NCBI GenBank assembly: GCA_031292555.1
Contig: JARLGV010000031.1
Location: 1-48,443, forward strand
Source of the DNA: Fimbriimonas sp.
Lineage (GTDB): Bacteria; Armatimonadota; Fimbriimonadia; Fimbriimonadales; Fimbriimonadaceae
DNA length: 48,443 nt
Direction: 5' to 3'
Shown piece after piece: positions 1 to 9,273 of this stretch. Within the stretch, counting starts at the first letter, position 1. The number at the start of each line of letters is the position of its first letter. Under the pieces are notes generated by a model. The model ran no database searches and had not been told where the DNA came from. It saw only the letters and a program-made list of their open reading frames with translations. The position numbers and the translations under genes are program-made.

Positions 1-1
1 T

Positions 2-913
2 GACCGCGCCTTTGGACGTTCGGAAGAACTCGTCTGCCAAATTCACGATGCCATCCGCGAGGGCGCCATCGATAGGCTGGAAGAGCTAAACGAGGAGCTT
101 ACGCTTTCGGCCTCGGCGTTGTCTGCGACCAGTCAAGAGTGGCTGAATGGCCTTTCGGCCGACCTGTACATGCTGTCTGGGCAGGAAGCCCGATTTCCGT
201 TCAGGGCACTCGAACCAGGAACCCAACTCCCGGCACACGATGCCTTGATGCAGGCGATTGCCGATCGCAACTGGGAGAATCTCCTCCGCGTGCTTCGTAG
301 CCGTGAACTTGAGATCTCTGAAGATAAGAGAGCCTATTTCCGAGGACGATGCTACGGCGAGTTGGACATGAACCACGCGCCGGACCTCTTCTACGCGCAC
401 TCGGTTAACCTTGCCCCGGGCAATTCATCGTACCGCTACATTCGCCTAAGTTGGCTCGCCGCGAACCGGCCACCCGATGCGCGCACTACTGCCGAGCAAT
501 TCCTCGACGACCCTGATACCGATCTGGCGACGGTGGCGCTGGCCGCCTGGAGCCTAATTAGGAGTGGCATCGAGTCGCGGCGAGAGGTAAGCGGCAACGT
601 CGTCAGCAAAGCGGCACGGCGGTTCATGGGTATCCCGATCATGCCTGAACTCGCCGCTTACCCGGCAGAGGTGGTCGCCTCGACGCTGCTCATTGCTGGA
701 TATCTCTTTGAGCTCCTGGGCAAAGTCGACATTGCCGAGCCCCTGTACCGTAGAGCGTTGAGTCTGGACCCAACAAGCCGTGAGGCCCGCGATTTGCTTC
801 GGGGCTGGGGGCGTCCTGACGGGGAGATTCGCGAACATAGCCAGTTAGCGCGTGCAGCGGAAGCAACCCACAACCAATTACAGCGCGACCTTGTTTTCGC
901 ATTCGCACTCTAG
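2..913 (+). CDS. TPR-containing protein, 5' end outside the window
   Basis: The reading frame is open from base 2 to the TAG at 911-913, so this is the C-terminal 303 residues of a longer protein. The visible part is alpha-helical in character and contains a recognisable tetratricopeptide unit near its end (residues about 225-265 of the visible part, with GYLFELLGKVDIAEPLYRRA and a following DP). TPRs are protein-protein interaction scaffolds; nothing here identifies a catalytic domain. A TTG at 119 could act as an internal start, but the frame upstream of it remains open and coding-like, so a start outside the window is more likely. It converges with the glycosidase gene ending at 1085. The precise role is unknown; the missing N-terminus could carry another domain. 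Confidence 0.7.
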   Translation, partial: DRAFGRSEELVCQIHDAIREGAIDRLEELNEELTLSASALSATSQEWLNGLSADLYMLSGQEARFPFRALEPGTQLPAHDALMQAIADRNWENLLRVLRSRELEISEDKRAYFRGRCYGELDMNHAPDLFYAHSVNLAPGNSSYRYIRLSWLAANRPPDARTTAEQFLDDPDTDLATVALAAWSLIRSGIESRREVSGNVVSKAARRFMGIPIMPELAAYPAEVVASTLLIAGYLFELLGKVDIAEPLYRRALSLDPTSREARDLLRGWGRPDGEIREHSQLARAAEATHNQLQRDLVFAFAL

Positions 914-1015
914 TCGGCAATGTACCGATCGGACTGTTCGTGTCGGAAGCCCTTTGCTCGCGAAAGCACCCGGCAGCGCCAACCCGACGCTAACAAAAGC
1001 TCTCCTTGCGAGACA

Positions 1016-1055
1016 TGTGGAGCGGACTTCGTCCTCTTGCGTCGCCCGCTCCACA
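1016..1055. terminator. Inverted repeat between convergent genes, possible bidirectional terminator
   Basis: The arms TGTGGAGCGG (1016-1025) and CCGCTCCACA (1046-1055) are perfect 10-bp complements around a 20-nt loop. It lies between the convergent TPR gene (ends 913) and the GH gene (ends 1085), where a terminator is expected. There is no T tract immediately after either side, so a classical intrinsic terminator is not proven. Confidence 0.4.
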
Positions 1056-1084
1056 CGAGCCGCTTCCCTGACCCGCGACCCGCG

Positions 1085-3619
1085 TTACGTCCCCATCTCG
1101 TACCAGATGGTGGCGTCGGACGGGTCGAGGTGCATCGACGTGCCGACGGCGCCGTGGCCCAGGACGATCTCTTTTTTTCGCTTGCCGGTTGCGTCGAGCG
1201 CCCACACGTGGCGGATTGGTGCGCCGGTGAAGGTCAGATCTAGCGGAACTCCCTCCGCTTGGATCGGGCCGTGTCCCCAGTTGGGGCCGATCGTCGTCCG
1301 CTTGTCGTTCCAGCCCATCTCCTGGTTCTCGGCTCGGCTGCCCACCGTCAGCAGGTATCCGCCGGTGTGCAGAGGCGTACACGTCACGGCCACGAAGCCG
1401 CGTCCGAACTGACCGAACGTAGCGCGCACCGTGATGCCCCCTCCGCTCAAGGTCTCGGTCCGCCCCCCGACTTGGCCGACCAGAACGAGTGCTTTCGCCG
1501 TCTGCAATTTGTAGACCGTCCCGCCGTCCACTTTCGTGAGCGAGGCGGGTGACTCGCCACCGGCGAACGACTTGGGCGAACCTTCGGTGGTCACCTCCAG
1601 ACGTTGGCTCAGCGGGTTCAGTCGCTTCCCCCGCCACGGATCGGTGGACACCAGTTCCGCCGCCTTTGCGTCGACTACCGTGCGATCGATGCCTGTCAAC
1701 GGCGGCACGATTCCGGTCCGGAAGATCTCGGCGGCACTCGGGAAGAACCCCATTCGCACCGGATCCAGGCCGACGTCGAAGTATCCGCCGATCTGATCGT
1801 TCTTCTTGCCGGTACCGAACGAACCGTACTCGAAGAGATAGAAGCCATCCCAATCCTGCAGGGCGGCAAAGGTGCTCAAAAGCGGCATCATTTCAACTCG
1901 ATAGTCGCTCGGCGCCGGGTGATTGTACTCGCTGATCGTGTACCCCTTGCCCGCGAACCGGAACTTGGCCAACGACGTCAGCCCGTCCGTCTGGTCGAGC
2001 ATTGCATCGACCATGGGCGTATTCGCGATGTACCAGTTCGACGAGTCCCACGGGATGCCCGGGAAGGACGGATGCTGCCAATAGGAGTGGTTGTCCGCGT
2101 AGTCGGAATCTCTTTCGCGGACGAGCGACGTTACGCCGCCCCACGCCACCTGGGTATCGATCAAGTTCGCCTTGATGCCGAGGTCCTTGCGCACGTAGGC
2201 CCGCATCTCGTCGCTATAGGCGGTTTCTGCCGCGCAAAGGAAGCGCAGGAAATCTTCTGTCCTCGAGCGGATGCCGGACGCAGGAAGAGGAATCGAAGCA
2301 GCGTTGAGCGATCCTCCGAGCAGAGGTCCGGGATCGATGCCGGGAGACACGGAGAAACTCTCGACCTCCAGCGTGCCACGAAGAGCACCGAGCATGAAGC
2401 CGATCCGGTTGTGATTGGTGCGCGTATCGGTCGGCGTGAACGGCAGCGCGAAGCTCTGCCATTCGACGCCCACTTTTACCGGTTGAAAGACCCCAAGGCT
2501 GTGCCAGTCCGGCTCGTCGAGGGCGGACGACACCGTCAGTTGGGCCAGGCCCGAACAGCGCGCGCGGAAGCGGATGGTGTAGGGCTGCCCCTCTTTCAGG
2601 TCCAGACCGGTGATATGGAGCTGAACGTGCCAATCGGGCCCCGAGTTGCTGCGCACCGTCACCCGACAGGAGGGCGCATCGCCATCGTGGGATGGCTGAG
2701 ACTGATCCGGATTGGGGACTTCAAACTTCACGTCGCCGTTGCTCTGATTCTCAGTCGTCCAGACCGAAGCGGCGCTCAGAATGCTCGGCCCGGGCTTCAC
2801 AAAGCCTTGTGACCATGTCTGCTTGACCTTCTCGTCGTTGCCGTACTTGGCCGCGAGCCACTTGTTCCACTTGGAAACGACCTCTTGGCGGAACGGCTCC
2901 GGCAAGGCCATGAACTCCTCGGCCGCCGGTTCGCCAGGCCAGCCGACCAGCGAGTTTTCATTGTTGATCTCTACAAAGGCAAGAGCCGGATCATCCTTGT
3001 ACTTGAGTCCGGTGTACGGGTTTGGCCGATCGAGAAGGTCGCGAGCATACTCCTTTTGGAGCTGAATCATGTGCCGGTCGACCTTATCGATCCGCTTGTC
3101 CAACTCGAACGAGATCTGCTTTACCGACTCCGGAAATCCCATCTCGGGAACGTAGATCCTCGTCGTCTGCAAGTTGATGTTCGAATAGACGCCGTGCCGC
3201 TTCAAAGCGGCGAAGAGGTAGTCAAGCTTGTCCAACTGAGCCGGGTCGAGTTCCAGATAGAGATGCCCTTTCTTCCAGATCGATCCGCCGGATTCAAGCT
3301 CCCACGGATTCTGAAGATGGTGGAACCGAACGAGGTTGACTCCCATTTTCGCGAGGTGCGCGGCGGTCCGATCAGAGTCCTCGTGGCTGGGAAATGCGGC
3401 GCCTCCAACGATATCGACGGCAAGGAACCGTACCCGGGTCTGGGTGTTCGCCTCGACCAAATGTCCATTCCTCGGCACGATTCGGCCGTTTCGCCCAGCC
3501 GGCATCGCGTTCAGGTAGCTCATGTCGATCGCTGTGTGACTCGCATCGTCCCACGGAATCACGAACGGAAACCAGGTCGGCCCGGCAAGGGCCAAACCCA
3601 TCGCTGCAAACAAGATCAT
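1085..3619 (-). CDS. Secreted clan GH-A glycoside hydrolase with internal carbohydrate-binding module
   Basis: 844 residues. The N-terminus (hydrophobic MILFAAMGLALAG) looks like a short signal peptide. A TIM-barrel glycosidase of clan GH-A is indicated by the acid/base motif FVEINNEN (N220-E221) after beta-strand 4, and by a candidate nucleophile E564 in YTISEYNH, followed by an aromatic DWDGFYLFEYGSF segment typical of strand 8. Between about residues 290 and 430 the barrel is interrupted by a jelly-roll-like segment resembling CenC-type (CBM4/9/16) modules. The C-terminal about 200 residues look beta-rich. The substrate cannot be read; GH5-like or mannanase/cellulase-like families are likely. 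It starts 33 nt after the GH106 gene and is probably co-transcribed with it. The exact GH family is uncertain. Confidence 0.82.
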   Translation of the reverse strand: MILFAAMGLALAGPTWFPFVIPWDDASHTAIDMSYLNAMPAGRNGRIVPRNGHLVEANTQTRVRFLAVDIVGGAAFPSHEDSDRTAAHLAKMGVNLVRFHHLQNPWELESGGSIWKKGHLYLELDPAQLDKLDYLFAALKRHGVYSNINLQTTRIYVPEMGFPESVKQISFELDKRIDKVDRHMIQLQKEYARDLLDRPNPYTGLKYKDDPALAFVEINNENSLVGWPGEPAAEEFMALPEPFRQEVVSKWNKWLAAKYGNDEKVKQTWSQGFVKPGPSILSAASVWTTENQSNGDVKFEVPNPDQSQPSHDGDAPSCRVTVRSNSGPDWHVQLHITGLDLKEGQPYTIRFRARCSGLAQLTVSSALDEPDWHSLGVFQPVKVGVEWQSFALPFTPTDTRTNHNRIGFMLGALRGTLEVESFSVSPGIDPGPLLGGSLNAASIPLPASGIRSRTEDFLRFLCAAETAYSDEMRAYVRKDLGIKANLIDTQVAWGGVTSLVRERDSDYADNHSYWQHPSFPGIPWDSSNWYIANTPMVDAMLDQTDGLTSLAKFRFAGKGYTISEYNHPAPSDYRVEMMPLLSTFAALQDWDGFYLFEYGSFGTGKKNDQIGGYFDVGLDPVRMGFFPSAAEIFRTGIVPPLTGIDRTVVDAKAAELVSTDPWRGKRLNPLSQRLEVTTEGSPKSFAGGESPASLTKVDGGTVYKLQTAKALVLVGQVGGRTETLSGGGITVRATFGQFGRGFVAVTCTPLHTGGYLLTVGSRAENQEMGWNDKRTTIGPNWGHGPIQAEGVPLDLTFTGAPIRHVWALDATGKRKKEIVLGHGAVGTSMHLDPSDATIWYEMGT

Positions 3620-3652
3620 CTGTCGTCCTTCGCCGCCGTCGCGGCGTTCTCG

Positions 3653-6600
3653 CTATCGCATCGGCTTTAGCCTTAGTACAATCTCGGTCCGCAGGACAAC
3701 CGGCCCGATCAGGCCGGACGGAAGAAGTTCGTCTTGCTTGTGCCAAAGCTTCCACGAAGAAAACGTCACGCGCCCGGTCGGGCTCTTGCCGCCCTGAAGT
3801 ACCCACTTCGGCCACGACTTAAGGGTCCCGTTGGGGTTTCGGTCGCCGTCTTCAGGCAGCGATTCGTCCCCGATCATCCGGTTCGGCCAGAGGTTGGTCA
3901 CTTGGAGCGTCAGCTCGTTCTTGCCGGGACGAATCTTGCCCGTCACATCGACCTGATAGGGCGCACGCCAGAGCAGCCCAACGTTTTGCCCGTTCAGCTT
4001 GACTTCGGCAATCACCCCGACTGCCCCGAGATCGAGAACGGTTCGCGCCTTTGCGCCAATCCGATCGGCCGGACAGTCGAACGTCTTGTGATAGGTTGCG
4101 GTCCCCGAGAAGTAGCGCACACCGGCGCTCTTCGACTCGCTCCAAGAGATGAGCGACGGAAGCACAACGTGCTTGGGCGCACCGAGTCCGGGCGGAAAGT
4201 CCAGCGTCCAGGGTCCCGTAACCGGGAATGGCGTGGGGACGGCCTTGACGCGCGCCCGAAGCGTCCTTCCTGTTCGCGTATGAGCCGCGTAGTCGCCGGG
4301 TGCGTCTGCCACCACATTCAGTCCTCTAGCGGTTGTCTCCAGGCGGGCAACCGGCTTTCGGTCGGCGCGCTCCATGAAGGAAATCGATTCCGGATCGGTG
4401 GCCGATGCCGTGAAGGTCCGCCCGTTCATCGTGTATTCCAGGTTGAGCGTCTTGACGATGTTCACTGCCGGGTCCCCTTCGCCGGCAAGCTGGGCGACTT
4501 GGAACGAGGTGACCTGGCCATCCACCATCCGCTGAACTTGAGATTGCACGTCCTTTGTCCGTGAGGCGTCCCCTTTCGGACCCCAAAGCGCCTTTGTAAT
4601 AACGATGCGACCGAGTTTGGCGAATGGCAGCACGTCGGCGTTCGATCGCGTGAATCGGACCACCGCATTCTGAGACTTGGCGACCGGCTTGAACACGACG
4701 AAGAGCGAATCCGCCGGGCCGAACGCCATCGGAATCGACACGCAGCCGTGATCGACGGTGTATTGGGGAACAGGAGCGGTCAATCCCGTTTCCGGATTCC
4801 AGATCTCAGGCGCCTTGGCGCCGACTCGGAACGTGCAAATCGAATTGGTAGGGAACCGGTTCGTGTTGGCGACGAAGTAGATGTCGGTATTGCCGTCTCT
4901 CCGATGCGCCATGTTCAGCCGAGGATCGGCCCTCATGTCGGGAACGATTCCGTGCTGGGCAAGAACCTGCTCGACCGGTTTGCCGGCGATCACGCGCCCT
5001 CTAACCCACAGGAGATCGGCCAAGTGCTGGACTTCGGAATCGCATGCCGGATAGTCGACAAGACTCGGCGACTTCGCCGGTTTTGGACCGACGACGATCG
5101 CCCCCGCATCGCACAGCGCTTTGATCTTGCGCAGCAGGCGAGGGGTCATCGGGGCGGATGGCAGCACAAGCGCCGCGTAGCTCATTCCGTCGGGGAACAC
5201 GATCCGTCCGTTCTTCACGGTCGCTCGGTGAAGCAGCGCGTCGGGCGGGCAGGCGTCCGCATGGTAGGGGCTCGGCGGGCTCGATGCCGGAGGCGTGAAC
5301 GAGCTTGGGGCGCCTTCCGGCGCCAGGTACAGGACGTCCACTACGGGCAGGCCCTGTCGCAGCATGTTCTGGCATCTGGCCACGTAGGTGTGCCACGGGA
5401 TCGACTTCTCCCACCAAGTTGCGGTGCGCTCGTAATGGAGACCCCATGGCCCCATCGACATACCAGGCTTCACGTTCAACCAAGGCTGCAAGGCGTATCG
5501 GTGCACCACGTACCGGTTGATGCCATGACAGAACTGGAGGTCGCCCATCGCCTTGATCAGGCCCGGGTAGTAGCGCCAACGCTCCGAATCGTCCGAAGTG
5601 AACGACTCCGCTCCGATGATCCGCTTGCCATAGACGTGGCCGGACGACACCATCTCCTGGACCGAAGGATCGGAGTGAGACTGGGGGTTGCCGATGTCGC
5701 CGTTCCAAGTCCAGAACTCGCCCATTGGTTCGTCAGATCGCCCGGCATATGCCAAGTCGTCCATCGTCATATCGCCGTAAGCTTCAGTAGACAACTGGAT
5801 TCCGTGCTGCCGGGCCAACTCGGCCATGTGCCCTTCGTAGTTGTCGACCAGCAAATCGGAAACCGTCTGACGGAGGTCCCATAGGAACCGCTCCGAAACC
5901 TCCAAGCTGCCAACGACCTTGCCCGAATAGACCGGAAGATATGGGAGTAGATCGTAGCCACGCCGGTTGCGGAAGGAGTCCCGGAAGTGGGCGGTCCAGT
6001 TCTGTGACCCTACCTCCCAACTATCGATATGCATTCGAACGAGGGCGTTGCCGACCAGCGGCCCCGAATCGGCCACCAGCTTTCCTAACAGCCCATTGAA
6101 CGCGGCTTCGGACCCCTCTTTGCTGAGCTTGTCGCACTCCAAACCCAGGCCCGATTGGGGAGACGGCTCGTTCATCGAACCGGTCGAGGTATAGCCGAAC
6201 CGCATAATCGTCCAATCCCCTTCCGGCAGATTGCAGACGACCTTGCCGTCCGGCCCCATCTTGGTCGTCAGGTCGACGACTTTGGATTTATCGATGATCG
6301 AATCCTCGGGGGCAGTGCCGTAGTCGACGACCGGCGATGCGTCGCGCCGTACGTATGCCGCCTTGCCTTCGATCTCTCTTATCCGATAGGCGCCGGGAGT
6401 CGGGAAGGCCAAAACCGCGATGTCGCGGTAGAAGCCGGCGACCGCTTGGGGCTTGGGCAAGACCACGACGGTCTTCTTGGCGCCGGCAACCTTCTCCTCG
6501 GACCAGACGACCTTCTGCATCGACTTGTCGGGAGTGATCCACGGGCCGCCGCTGCCGGCCCAGCCCGCGTCGTCGTTCATGTTGACTTGGAGCCCCAGAC

Positions 6601-6913
6601 GTCCGGCCTCCGTGACGACATGGTGGAAGAGGGTTCGCCACTTAGGGCTCGCGAACGGCACCGGTCCTAGCGGAGCCCCTTGGTCGGTCTCCATGATCAG
6701 GACGCCCCCAACCCCCACCCGCTTCATCGCCTCAAGGTCGGCCGTTATCCCCGCCTTCGTAATATTTCCGTTGAGCCAAAACCAATAGACCCAGGGCCGC
6801 GAGGCCGCCGGCGGCTGCAAAAAGCTCGAACGAAGATCGTCGATCGGCGTCCCCGCCGCATTTGCGGACAACAACCCGGACATCGTGAGCGCAACTAAGC
6901 AAAGCGTTCTCAT
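3653..6913 (-). CDS. GH106-type alpha-L-rhamnosidase, secreted
   Basis: About 1086 residues, the usual size for GH106. The N-terminus has a signal peptide (MRTLCLVALTMSGLLSANA). The family signature follows directly: RPWVYWFWLNGNITKAGI, then LEAMKRVGVGGVLIMETDQG, and GWAGSGGPWITP near residue 125. GH106 enzymes release terminal L-rhamnose from pectic polysaccharides such as rhamnogalacturonan II or from glycosides, usually as surface or periplasmic enzymes. The C-terminal third has a GH2-like jelly roll (TVLDLGAVGVIAEVKLNGQN, ELTLQVTNLWPNRMIGD), as is common in this family. An ATG at 6913 is preferred over the in-frame GTG at 6925, because AGGTG lies 9 nt upstream of the ATG and the signal peptide then begins at Met. 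The GH-A enzyme gene follows 33 nt downstream, suggesting joint action on one plant glycan. Confidence 0.88.
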   Translation of the reverse strand: MRTLCLVALTMSGLLSANAAGTPIDDLRSSFLQPPAASRPWVYWFWLNGNITKAGITADLEAMKRVGVGGVLIMETDQGAPLGPVPFASPKWRTLFHHVVTEAGRLGLQVNMNDDAGWAGSGGPWITPDKSMQKVVWSEEKVAGAKKTVVVLPKPQAVAGFYRDIAVLAFPTPGAYRIREIEGKAAYVRRDASPVVDYGTAPEDSIIDKSKVVDLTTKMGPDGKVVCNLPEGDWTIMRFGYTSTGSMNEPSPQSGLGLECDKLSKEGSEAAFNGLLGKLVADSGPLVGNALVRMHIDSWEVGSQNWTAHFRDSFRNRRGYDLLPYLPVYSGKVVGSLEVSERFLWDLRQTVSDLLVDNYEGHMAELARQHGIQLSTEAYGDMTMDDLAYAGRSDEPMGEFWTWNGDIGNPQSHSDPSVQEMVSSGHVYGKRIIGAESFTSDDSERWRYYPGLIKAMGDLQFCHGINRYVVHRYALQPWLNVKPGMSMGPWGLHYERTATWWEKSIPWHTYVARCQNMLRQGLPVVDVLYLAPEGAPSSFTPPASSPPSPYHADACPPDALLHRATVKNGRIVFPDGMSYAALVLPSAPMTPRLLRKIKALCDAGAIVVGPKPAKSPSLVDYPACDSEVQHLADLLWVRGRVIAGKPVEQVLAQHGIVPDMRADPRLNMAHRRDGNTDIYFVANTNRFPTNSICTFRVGAKAPEIWNPETGLTAPVPQYTVDHGCVSIPMAFGPADSLFVVFKPVAKSQNAVVRFTRSNADVLPFAKLGRIVITKALWGPKGDASRTKDVQSQVQRMVDGQVTSFQVAQLAGEGDPAVNIVKTLNLEYTMNGRTFTASATDPESISFMERADRKPVARLETTARGLNVVADAPGDYAAHTRTGRTLRARVKAVPTPFPVTGPWTLDFPPGLGAPKHVVLPSLISWSESKSAGVRYFSGTATYHKTFDCPADRIGAKARTVLDLGAVGVIAEVKLNGQNVGLLWRAPYQVDVTGKIRPGKNELTLQVTNLWPNRMIGDESLPEDGDRNPNGTLKSWPKWVLQGGKSPTGRVTFSSWKLWHKQDELLPSGLIGPVVLRTEIVLRLKPMR

Positions 6914-7182
6914 CTGCGAGGTCACCTACCTATTCGGACAGTCATATTAGACAACCCAAACCACCCGAAGTTCAAATGACAGTATGCGGGATGTGGGTGG
7001 AGCAGTGTTCTGGGGTCGAGGGTCGGGGGAACGCGAAGCCGCGTTCGGCAGCCGTGAATCAACAATGCGGGACTTATGCCGACGGCATACCTCCGATTCC
7101 TTGAGCCGACGGGCCCCCAGGATGCAACATCGCCTAGGTGCGAAGCACCGAATCGCCTTGCGCGAAGCGCTAGACTACAGAC

Positions 7183-9273
7183 ATGACGCAAAAGCGGCAG
7201 TTGTCGCTGGCCGACAGAGACTCTTGGCTCGAACCGTACCGGGATGTCATCGATCGCAGGAGCCACTACTACGATCGGATTCGGAATGAAATCGATGAGG
7301 CGGGAGGATTGCTTGGCCCAATCTCTCAAGGGCACCGAATCTTCGGACTCCACCGAGGCGACCGCGACGGCGTCGACGGCTTCTGGTACCGAGAGTGGGC
7401 GCCTTCGGCTGACCGGCTCAGCCTGGTCGGGGACTTCAACGACTGGGACCGCGAAACGAACATTGCCCAGAGGGACGAGCTAGGCGTCTGGAGCCTCTTC
7501 CTGCCGTTCAGCGAAGTCGGGTCGCGCTTGGTTCATGAGAGCCGATACAAAGTCCATGTAGTCAGCCGGAACGGCGGGATGGATCGGATCCCGGCCTATG
7601 CCAACCGGGTCTTGCAGGAGCCCGATCAGTCATTCGCCGCCCGACTGTGGATGCCGGAGCGTGGGCACACATTCCTCAACAAACGCCCGGGCATCCCCGA
7701 CAACGAGGGTCTTCGCATCTATGAAGCCCACGTCGGGATGGCTCAGGAAGAGTGGAAGATCGGCAGCTACGACGAGTTTCGAACGAACGTGCTGCCTCGC
7801 ATCGCCGCCAACGGTTACAACGCCATCCAACTGATGGGGATCCAAGAGCATCCCTACTATGCCTCCTTCGGCTACCACGTCAGCAGCTTCTTCGCTCCGT
7901 CGTCTCGGTTCGGCACCCCCGACCAGCTTCGAACCCTGATCGACGCCGCCCACGGACTCGGAATCGTGGTCCTTCTGGACCTCGTACATAGCCACGCGGT
8001 CAAGAACACGGCCGAAGGACTCAACCTTTTCGACGGCACCCAGTATCAGTACTTTCACGACGGCGATAGGGGGATGCACTCAGCCTGGGATTCGATGCTC
8101 TTTAACTACTCGACGCCGGAAGTGCGCCGATTCCTGCTGAGCAACATCCGCTATTGGCTCGACGAATTTCAATTCGACGGATTCCGCTTCGACGGCGTCA
8201 CCAGCATGCTCTACCTCGATCACGGCATGGGCGGAGGGTTCAACAGCCTGGCCGACTACTTCAGCCCGAACGTGGACGACGAGGCCCTTACCTACCTCAA
8301 GCTCGCCACCGAAACAGCGCGCGCCGCCTATCAGCCTGCGATCACCATCGCGGAGGACGTTTCCGGCATGCCCGGCCTCTGCCGACCGGTCGCCGAGGGC
8401 GGATTGGGGTTCGACTACCGGCTCAGCATGGGCGTACCCGACTTCTGGATCAAGATCCTCAAAGAGCGAAGGGACGAGGATTGGAACCTCGGCGACGTGT
8501 ATCACGTGATGCTTAACCGCCGGAGGGACGAGAAGCACATCGGCTACGCGGAGAGCCATGACCAAGCGCTGGTGGGCGACAAGACGCTCGCGTTCTGGCT
8601 TATGGACGCCGAGATGTACACTCATATGTCGAAAGACCGCTCCAGTGCGGTCGTCGAACGCGGCATCGCGCTCCACGAGATCATCCGGCTGCTCACCTTC
8701 TCGCTATCCGGCGAGGGCTACCTGAACTTTATGGGGAACGAGTTCGGCCACCCCGAGTGGATTGACTTCCCCCGAGCGGGCAACAACAACTCCTACCAAT
8801 ATGCCCGGCGCCAATGGTCATTGGCGGACAACCCGCACCTCAAGTACGAGATGCTTCGCGAGTTCGACCGGTGCATGCTCGCTCTCGATCCGGCGTTTGG
8901 GTTGCTCACCGATTCTTTGATCGAGCAGTTGGCGGTGCACGAAGATTCGCGCCAGCTCATCTATCGAAGGGGCCCCCTTGTCTTTGCCGTCAACCTGCAC
9001 CCCACCGAATCGTATTTCGGCCTTCGCATGCCGGTGCCGGATGCGGAGGATTATCGGTATGTGCTGTCGACCGACGAGCATCGATTCGGCGGGTTCGGAC
9101 GATGCGACCAGAACCAGGTGTTCCCTTGCCAGGCAGTGCCGATGTACGGGCGCGACCAGACGATCGAAATTTACCTGCCCAGCCGCACCGCTCTCGTATT
9201 GGCTCCAGTGCGACTGACCGAACGAATCGATGCCTACCGGACGGCGATCTCGTCGAGGAATACCCACGACTGA
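7183..9273 (+). CDS. glgB: 1,4-alpha-glucan branching enzyme, eukaryote-like type (GH13)
   Basis: 696 residues. It forms alpha-1,6 branches in glycogen by cutting and transferring alpha-1,4 glucan segments in the cytoplasm. An N-terminal CBM48-like domain (about 60-155; WAPSADRLSLVGDFNDW) is followed by the GH13 barrel with GLRIYEAHVGMA (178-189), LLDLVHSHAVKN (264-275), the nucleophile D337 in GFRFDGVTSMLY, the general acid E391 in IAEDVSGMPG, and YAESHDQALVGDKT. The region GNEFGHPEWIDFPRAGNNNS and the spacing of motifs resemble animal, fungal and plant branching enzymes more than E. coli GlgB. ATG at 7183 is the first plausible start; no strong Shine-Dalgarno is visible, and TAGACT six bases upstream would fit a leaderless transcript. 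Its 3' end overlaps the opposing DUF4838 gene by 40 bp. No other glycogen genes are next to it. Confidence 0.93.
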   Translation: MTQKRQLSLADRDSWLEPYRDVIDRRSHYYDRIRNEIDEAGGLLGPISQGHRIFGLHRGDRDGVDGFWYREWAPSADRLSLVGDFNDWDRETNIAQRDELGVWSLFLPFSEVGSRLVHESRYKVHVVSRNGGMDRIPAYANRVLQEPDQSFAARLWMPERGHTFLNKRPGIPDNEGLRIYEAHVGMAQEEWKIGSYDEFRTNVLPRIAANGYNAIQLMGIQEHPYYASFGYHVSSFFAPSSRFGTPDQLRTLIDAAHGLGIVVLLDLVHSHAVKNTAEGLNLFDGTQYQYFHDGDRGMHSAWDSMLFNYSTPEVRRFLLSNIRYWLDEFQFDGFRFDGVTSMLYLDHGMGGGFNSLADYFSPNVDDEALTYLKLATETARAAYQPAITIAEDVSGMPGLCRPVAEGGLGFDYRLSMGVPDFWIKILKERRDEDWNLGDVYHVMLNRRRDEKHIGYAESHDQALVGDKTLAFWLMDAEMYTHMSKDRSSAVVERGIALHEIIRLLTFSLSGEGYLNFMGNEFGHPEWIDFPRAGNNNSYQYARRQWSLADNPHLKYEMLREFDRCMLALDPAFGLLTDSLIEQLAVHEDSRQLIYRRGPLVFAVNLHPTESYFGLRMPVPDAEDYRYVLSTDEHRFGGFGRCDQNQVFPCQAVPMYGRDQTIEIYLPSRTALVLAPVRLTERIDAYRTAISSRNTHD

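Noticed and set aside
1604-2812. Plus-strand open frame of 402 codons opposite the GH-A gene
   Set aside because: Arginine-rich low-quality protein, antisense to a well-supported glycosidase; same situation at 4748-5884 and 30268-31371.
6926-7182. Short palindrome ATGCCG-A-CGGCAT (7076-7088) upstream of glgB
   Set aside because: Only 6-bp arms with a 1-nt centre, and no second copy or promoter context; likely chance in GC-rich sequence.
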